Assembly: GCA_003650445.1 (NCBI GenBank)
Contig: QMQE01000147.1
Location: 1-6,376, forward strand
DNA from: Acidobacteriota bacterium
GTDB lineage: Bacteria > Acidobacteriota > Holophagae > Thermotomaculales > Thermotomaculaceae
Length of the DNA: 6,376 nucleotides
Direction of reading: 5' to 3'
Made by a program: the position numbers and the translations under genes. Below the pieces are notes generated by a model. The model saw only the letters and a program-made list of their open reading frames with translations. It was not told where the DNA came from and ran no database searches. Of the stretch, positions 5,079 through 6,376 are shown piece by piece; the first letter of the stretch is position 1, and every line of letters starts with the position of its first letter.

Positions 5079-5897
5079 ATGAAACTTCAGGGTTCGTTGG
5101 CTGAATTGAAACTACCGGATATTTTGCAATTGGCCAACATGTCTCAGGAAACCGGGATTATTGAGTTTCGGAATAATGAAGGAGTAATCGGTAAGATTGT
5201 TCTCCAGGAAGGTGAGGTTGTCCACGCGCGGGTCGGTGACTTGTCTGGTGATGAGGCTGTTTTTGAGATTGCAATCTGGTTTGACGGGGCATTTCGGTTT
5301 GTCCCGCTGGACAAGGAATATTCACAGAATGTTCGAGGCAATCTGACCAGTCTACTCATGGAGTCAGCCCGCCGCCTGGATGAATGGAGAGTTTTATCAA
5401 GAAAGATTCCTTCATTTTCGTATTTCCCGGTGATTTCAGAAGATAACAATGATAAAAAAACGCTGAACACGGCGGAATGGGGAATTCTTCGGTATATTGA
5501 CGGGTCAAAGAATATCCGTGATATAGCCCATGAGTGCAGTGAAACGCCCTTTAGAACTTCCAAACTGGTATATGGCCTGCTGATCAATGGTCTCGTGACC
5601 CTGTCCCGGTTTCCCGCCGAAAAGAAAACAGAGAAAGAGGTGCCCCCGCTGGTTACAAAATTACTCAAAATTCAGGATGAAACCAGGAAAAGTGTAGATG
5701 CGGGGTTGCTTAAAGATATTGATAAAATGCTTCAGGATGGCCTGGCACGTCTGAACGTGAACATTGATGATAAGAAGGCTGTGATTGAGACCGCAAATGC
5801 GGTTCTTCAGGCAGTCATGGTTGGTATGGGCCGGGATGCTTCCCGGGATTTAGCACTGCGATTTAAGGCTATCCTGAAGGGGCAAGCAAGTTCCTGA
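5079..5897 (+). CDS. PATAN/DUF4388 domain protein with winged-helix-like middle
   Basis: A cytoplasmic 272-residue protein without signal peptide or membrane helix. Residues 1-100 are a PATAN (DUF4388) domain: 'GSLAELKLPDILQLANMSQETGIIEF' pattern, then 'GKIVLQEGEVVHARVGDLSGDEAVFEIAIWFDGAFRF'. This domain usually occurs in signalling, response-regulator and small-GTPase-linked proteins as an interaction module. Residues 127-178 ('TAEWGILRYIDGSKNIRDIAHE' to 'LLINGLV') resemble the winged-helix-like module often attached to PATAN. Residues 185-272 are predicted helical with no recognised motif. No DNA-binding, kinase or GTPase active site is seen. I chose ATG 5079 because AAGGTGGAG precedes it. 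An upstream in-frame TTG at 5034 falls inside the terminator stem. The next gene follows after 23 bases, so the two probably share a transcript. Function: probable signalling adaptor, otherwise unknown. Confidence 0.85.
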   Translation: MKLQGSLAELKLPDILQLANMSQETGIIEFRNNEGVIGKIVLQEGEVVHARVGDLSGDEAVFEIAIWFDGAFRFVPLDKEYSQNVRGNLTSLLMESARRLDEWRVLSRKIPSFSYFPVISEDNNDKKTLNTAEWGILRYIDGSKNIRDIAHECSETPFRTSKLVYGLLINGLVTLSRFPAEKKTEKEVPPLVTKLLKIQDETRKSVDAGLLKDIDKMLQDGLARLNVNIDDKKAVIETANAVLQAVMVGMGRDASRDLALRFKAILKGQASS

Positions 5898-5908
5898 AAA
5901 TAAATATG

Positions 5909-5914
5909 AGAGGT
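5909..5914 (+). promoter_or_regulatory. Ribosome binding site deciding a GTG start of the TPR protein
   Basis: AGAGGT sits six bases before GTG 5921. Two other in-frame starts, ATG 5906 and GTG 5915, overlap or abut this site and have no Shine-Dalgarno sequence of their own. GTG 5921 also gives a standard signal peptide beginning with Met-Lys-Arg. Confidence 0.6.
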
Positions 5915-5920
5915 GTGATT

Positions 5921-6376
5921 GTGAAAAGGTTCGTTGCAGTTTCAATGGTGTTACTTTTGCTTGGAGGGACGGCAACTGCTGAATACAAGGCCGGACTTGA
6001 ATATTTAAAAAGAGGCCAGACACAAAAGGCGCTGGCTGAATTCCAGGCTGATATGGAAGTGTATGGAAGTTATTGGTATTATCCTGCTTACATGTCGGCA
6101 GTATGTTACATGAAGATGAAGGACTATTCATCGGCAATGCAGATGCTGAGAGAGGCTGAGTCTGCTACAGAGAAGTCCAATACGAAGGTTCTGGATCTTG
6201 CCAAGATAAAGACCCTGGAAGCTCAGATACTGGTCAATGAGAAGAAATACGGTGAAGCAATCACTCTGGCCAATAAGTATATTCCACAGGCCCCGTCTAA
6301 TCTTCAGGGGAGTTTGTATTATATTAAAGGGTTTGCAGAAAATAAAATTGGCCAATCTTCCAAGGCGGTTAACGAT
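5921..6376 (+). CDS. Exported TPR-repeat protein, cut by right edge
   Basis: The first 152 residues of a secreted or periplasmic protein. The frame is open to the last base. Residues 1-20 form a signal peptide: MKRF, a Leu-rich core and ATA before Glu21, a good signal-peptidase I site with no lipobox Cys. From residue 21 on there are consecutive helical pairs of TPR type. One is 'AGLEYLKRGQTQKALAEFQADM', the next 'YMSAVCYMKMKDYSSAMQMLREAE', then 'ILVNEKKYGEAITLANKYIPQAP', and a fourth begins 'LYYIKGFAENKIGQSSKAV'. TPR arrays bind partner proteins, and comparable exported proteins act in envelope assembly, outer-membrane transport or motility. The exact role cannot be read here. It follows the PATAN gene closely and in the same direction. 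The C terminus, which could carry another domain, is missing. Confidence 0.85.
   Translation, partial: MKRFVAVSMVLLLLGGTATAEYKAGLEYLKRGQTQKALAEFQADMEVYGSYWYYPAYMSAVCYMKMKDYSSAMQMLREAESATEKSNTKVLDLAKIKTLEAQILVNEKKYGEAITLANKYIPQAPSNLQGSLYYIKGFAENKIGQSSKAVND

Noticed and set aside
5144..5668. A 174-codon minus-strand open frame inside the PATAN gene
   Set aside because: It is Ser/Arg-rich, has no family resemblance, and lies opposite a recognised domain in the plus frame.

Overview
The window reads as an ordinary chromosomal segment of an anaerobic, diderm (Gram-negative-type) bacterium. The anaerobic lifestyle is suggested by a homodimeric-type pyruvate:ferredoxin oxidoreductase. The outer membrane is implied by a complete ExbB/ExbD/TonB energy-transduction set and by a lipoprotein with a BamE-like C-terminal region. 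Base composition is moderate and ribosome binding sites are strong AGGAGG types. The combination of two ExbDs, a PATAN/DUF4388 protein and TPR envelope proteins is seen in groups such as Acidobacteriota, deltaproteobacterial lineages and FCB-type phyla. The sequence alone does not let me choose among them.

Left part (1-1700, minus strand): the first 566 codons of nifJ (pyruvate:ferredoxin oxidoreductase), running off the left edge. It is uninterrupted, with the thiamine-diphosphate-contacting residues in place. A divergent intergenic region (1701-1895) holds a 7-bp-arm inverted repeat close to nifJ, an AT-rich block, and a plausible sigma-70-type promoter for the rightward gene.

Centre (1896-5029, plus strand): a lipoprotein gene with a TPR-like helical part and a C-terminal SmpA/OmlA (BamE)-like region. 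After a 165-bp gap with a hairpin and a possible 23-codon mini-ORF comes a tight cluster exbB - exbD1 - exbD2 - tonB with gaps of about 11-15 bases. ExbB/ExbD form the proton-driven inner-membrane motor. TonB would carry that work across the periplasm to outer-membrane receptors. A textbook intrinsic terminator (9-bp stem, TTCG loop, T-run) closes the cluster at 5033-5061.

Right part (5079-6376, plus strand): a PATAN/DUF4388 protein with a winged-helix-like middle and a helical tail, followed after 23 bases by the start of an exported TPR protein that is cut by the right edge.

There are no RNA genes, mobile elements, CRISPR arrays or clear signs of horizontal transfer. I do not see a convincing new system. 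The points most worth checking are the single-ExbB/two-ExbD motor, the TPR-BamE-like lipoprotein beside it, the mini-ORF and hairpin in front of exbB, and the PATAN-TPR gene pair behind the terminator.
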